Shown here piece after piece: positions 61,675 through 64,000 of a stretch of 64,000 nucleotides of DNA. The notes under the pieces are model-generated. The model was not told the origin of the DNA, did no database searches, and saw only the letters and a program-made list of their open reading frames with translations. The number at the start of each line of letters is the position of its first letter. The first letter of the stretch is position 1. The position numbers and the translations under genes were made by a program. Origin of the DNA: an uncultured Flavihumibacter sp. (GTDB lineage: Bacteria; Bacteroidota; Bacteroidia; Chitinophagales; Chitinophagaceae). The DNA lies in assembly GCA_902168105.1 (NCBI GenBank), contig CABHOY010000075.1, forward strand, positions 372,001 to 436,000, read 5' to 3'.

Positions 61675-64000
61675 TTACGCCTCTGCTTCTGCATAGGAGC
61701 TTACTGGCTCACAGGTACAGATCAGGTTACGGTCTCCGTGAGTGTTATTTACACGGCTGATAGATGGCCAGAACTTGTTCAGCTTCACATATTCCAGCGG
61801 ATAAGCTGCCTGTTGACGGCTGTAAGGACGTGTCCAATCATCGGCAGTTATCACGAACTGTGTATGTGGTGCATGTTTTAGTACGTTCTGTTGTTTATCT
61901 GCAGCACCGTTTTCAATAGCAGCGATCTCCTCACGGATAGACAGCATGGCATCGCAGAAACGGTCCAGTTCACCTTTATCCTCACTTTCTGTAGGCTCGA
62001 TCATGATCGTGCCTGGTACGGGGAAGCTGAGGGTTGGGGCGTGGAAACCGTAGTCCATTAAACGTTTTGCTACATCTTCTGCTTCTACGCCTGCAGAAGC
62101 TTTGAATGGACGCAGGTCAACGATGAATTCATGCGCACAGGTACCATTAATACCATTGTACAGGATATCGTATGCTTTTTCCAGGCGCGCCTTCATGTAG
62201 TTGGCGTTCAGGATAGCGAACTGGGATGCCTTTTTCAGGCCGTCAGTGCCCAGCAGGCGAATGTATGCATAAGAGATCAGCAGGATGCTGGCGGAGCCAT
62301 ATGGGGCCGCAGATACTGCGTTAGCCTGTGCTTTGGTATCGAGGCTAACGTGACCCGGCAGGAAAGGCGCCAGATGTTTCGCCACACAGATCGGACCCAT
62401 GCCAGGACCACCACCACCGTGAGGAATAGCGAACGTCTTGTGGAGGTTCAGGTGACAAACGTCTGCACCGATCAGACCAGGAGCGGTCAGACCTACCTGC
62501 GCATTCATATTGGCGCCGTCCATATATACTTGTCCGCCGTGTTCATGCACTGCGTCGCAAATGTCTTTTACACTTTCTTCATACACACCGTAGGTAGAAG
62601 GGTAGGTGATCATGATACCTGCCAGGTTCTGTGAATACTGTGCAGCTTTCGCTTTCAGGTCGGCTACATCGATGTAACCATTCTCCAGCGCTTTCACCAC
62701 TACTACCTTAAAGCCTGCCATTACCGCAGATGCAGGGTTAGTACCGTGTGCAGAAATAGGGATCAGCATCACATTACGGTGACCTTCACCTCTGCTCTCA
62801 TGCCATGCACGTATTACCAGCAAACCAGCATATTCGCCCTGGGCGCCGCTGTTAGGCTGGAGGCTGCAGGCGTCAAATGCAGTCACTTGACACAGGTAAT
62901 CACTCAGTTCATCCACGATCTGCTGATAACCGCCGGTCTGGGATTTAGGTGCAAACGGGTGCATCTTGCTCCAATGACTCCAGCTTAACGGGATCATTTC
63001 TGTAGCTGCGTTCAGTTTCATGGTACAGCTACCGAGTGATATCATGGAAGTGTTCAGGGAAAGGTCTTTGTTTTCCAGCAGTTTCAGGTAACGCATCATC
63101 TCAGACTCGCTGTGATGTGTGTTGAACACAGGGTGGGTCAGGTACGGAGAGTTCCTTTCCAGTCCGGCAGGAACGCTGGTAGCCTTCAGTTCAGCACTGT
63201 TGCTGGTTAATTTACCTGCTTCGAAGATGCCGAGTATATCGTTCACATCCTGGATGGTTACGGTTTCATCGAGAGAGATGACAACGCGTCCGGCTTCAGG
63301 ATAGAAGAAGTTAATGCCGATCGCTTCTGCTTTATTTTTGATAGCAGCGCTGTTGCTTACACGTACTTCGATCGTGTCGAAGAAGAAGGAAGCAGCCAGC
63401 TCCAGTCCTTTAGCTCTCAGCTTTTCAGCCAGTGCATTGGTCAGGATAGCTACACGGGTAGCGATGTTTTTCAGGCCTTTAGGACCGTGATAAACAGCGT
63501 ACATAGCGGCCATATTGGCCAGCAGTGCCTGTGCAGTACAGATATTAGAAGTTGCTTTTTCACGTTTGATGTGCTGCTCGCGGGTTTGCAGCGCCATACG
63601 CAATGCACGGTTGCCTTGTGCATCAATGCTCACACCGATGATACGGCCTGGAATAGAACGTTTGAAGTCGTCCTTTACAGCAAAGAATGCAGCGTGCGGG
63701 CCGCCGAAACCTAATGGTACACCAAAACGTTGTGCAGAACCTAAAGCCGCATCAGCGCCCAGTTCACCCGGAGGTGTCAGCAGTGTCAGCGCCAGCAGGT
63801 CAGTAGCCATCGCTACATAAGCGCCAGCTGCATGTACTTTTTCAACAAAATTGCGATAGTCTTCCACACCACCGATGCTGTTCGGATACTGTACCAGGGC
63901 ACCGAAGTAAGTGTCGTCGATTTCTGCGGTATTGTAATTGCCTACTACTACCTCAATGTTCAGTGGCGTAGCACGGGTGTATATAACGTCGAGTGTTTGC
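61675..64000 (-). CDS. gcvP: Glycine dehydrogenase (decarboxylating), P protein, 5' end outside the window
   Basis: The PLP-dependent P protein of the glycine cleavage system. The frame runs without a stop to the right edge, so about 775 of roughly 950-960 codons are present and the true N-terminus is missing. GFGGPHAAFF and the two-lobed aminotransferase-like halves are visible, and NLHKTFAIPHGGGGPGMGPI carries the PLP Lys and the Gly-rich loop. It works with the lipoylated H protein, so it depends on lipB earlier in the window. The C-terminus ends in ICTCEPVSSYAEAEA. Confidence 0.95.
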   Translation of the reverse strand, partial: QTLDVIYTRATPLNIEVVVGNYNTAEIDDTYFGALVQYPNSIGGVEDYRNFVEKVHAAGAYVAMATDLLALTLLTPPGELGADAALGSAQRFGVPLGFGGPHAAFFAVKDDFKRSIPGRIIGVSIDAQGNRALRMALQTREQHIKREKATSNICTAQALLANMAAMYAVYHGPKGLKNIATRVAILTNALAEKLRAKGLELAASFFFDTIEVRVSNSAAIKNKAEAIGINFFYPEAGRVVISLDETVTIQDVNDILGIFEAGKLTSNSAELKATSVPAGLERNSPYLTHPVFNTHHSESEMMRYLKLLENKDLSLNTSMISLGSCTMKLNAATEMIPLSWSHWSKMHPFAPKSQTGGYQQIVDELSDYLCQVTAFDACSLQPNSGAQGEYAGLLVIRAWHESRGEGHRNVMLIPISAHGTNPASAVMAGFKVVVVKALENGYIDVADLKAKAAQYSQNLAGIMITYPSTYGVYEESVKDICDAVHEHGGQVYMDGANMNAQVGLTAPGLIGADVCHLNLHKTFAIPHGGGGPGMGPICVAKHLAPFLPGHVSLDTKAQANAVSAAPYGSASILLISYAYIRLLGTDGLKKASQFAILNANYMKARLEKAYDILYNGINGTCAHEFIVDLRPFKASAGVEAEDVAKRLMDYGFHAPTLSFPVPGTIMIEPTESEDKGELDRFCDAMLSIREEIAAIENGAADKQQNVLKHAPHTQFVITADDWTRPYSRQQAAYPLEYVKLNKFWPSISRVNNTHGDRNLICTCEPVSSYAEAEA

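Noticed and set aside
61421..61696. A 91-residue plus-strand frame overlapping the end of gcvP
   Set aside because: Its composition is unremarkable, it runs through the gcvP terminator and into the gene's coding strand, and no promoter or domain supports it.

Overview
The window looks like a piece of a Bacteroidetes chromosome, most likely a Chitinophaga-type member of the Chitinophagaceae. This rests on -7 promoter elements of the TAnnTTTG type, a type-B T9SS (CHU_C) sorting domain, abundant FtsX/MacB-like, carboxypeptidase-regulatory-like and ECF sigma/anti-sigma genes, and little use of Shine-Dalgarno sequences. Genus is an inference from general resemblance; no search was run. I saw no rRNA, intact tRNA, CRISPR array or insertion sequence.

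Layout. 1-8651 is the right end of a prophage of a tailed phage: tape measure protein, tail/baseplate proteins, a tail-associated SGNH esterase, then a compact lysis cassette (holin-like, spanin-like, small membrane protein, GH24 endolysin). 8824-10454 is an AT-rich accessory strip on the minus strand with a RelE/ParE-type toxin-antitoxin pair and three small helix-turn-helix proteins. From 10.5 kb the sequence is ordinary chromosome: UbiA-type prenyltransferase, ruvX, def, two tandem ECF sigma/RskA-type anti-sigma modules, a T9SS cargo protein, rluD, lipB, envelope proteins, a PLP enzyme, a MacB/FtsX permease and a GH20 hexosaminidase.

28.6-37.8 kb holds a sugar nucleotidyltransferase and the branched-chain amino acid genes ilvE-ilvD-ilvB-ilvN-ilvC-ilvA. 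40.1-45.8 kb is a xylose operon (Na+/sugar symporter, xylB, xylA, aldose epimerase) behind a 27-bp palindrome. 45.9-49.4 kb holds CsbD and an Lmo0937-like small membrane protein, an ECF sigma factor next to an anti-sigma-like domain fused to a trypsin-like protease, and a heptad-repeat lipoprotein. 49.5-57.4 kb is the aromatic operon pheA - aminotransferase - tyrA - DAHP synthase/chorismate mutase - aroB - aroA - aroC. The window ends with an FKBP, an S15/CocE hydrolase, small genes and the 3' part of gcvP.

The main discovery is regulatory. Both amino-acid operons are preceded by unannotated leader peptides and Trp-operon-like attenuators. The ilv genes follow a 37-residue leader containing a run of Ile, Leu and six Val. 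The aromatic operon follows two leaders in series, one with 10 aromatic residues of 20 and one with 11 aromatics in a row. Each has its own intrinsic terminator and a competing antiterminator whose 5' arm lies at the leader's last codons or stop codon. The tandem arrangement implies that two decisions are made before pheA is transcribed.
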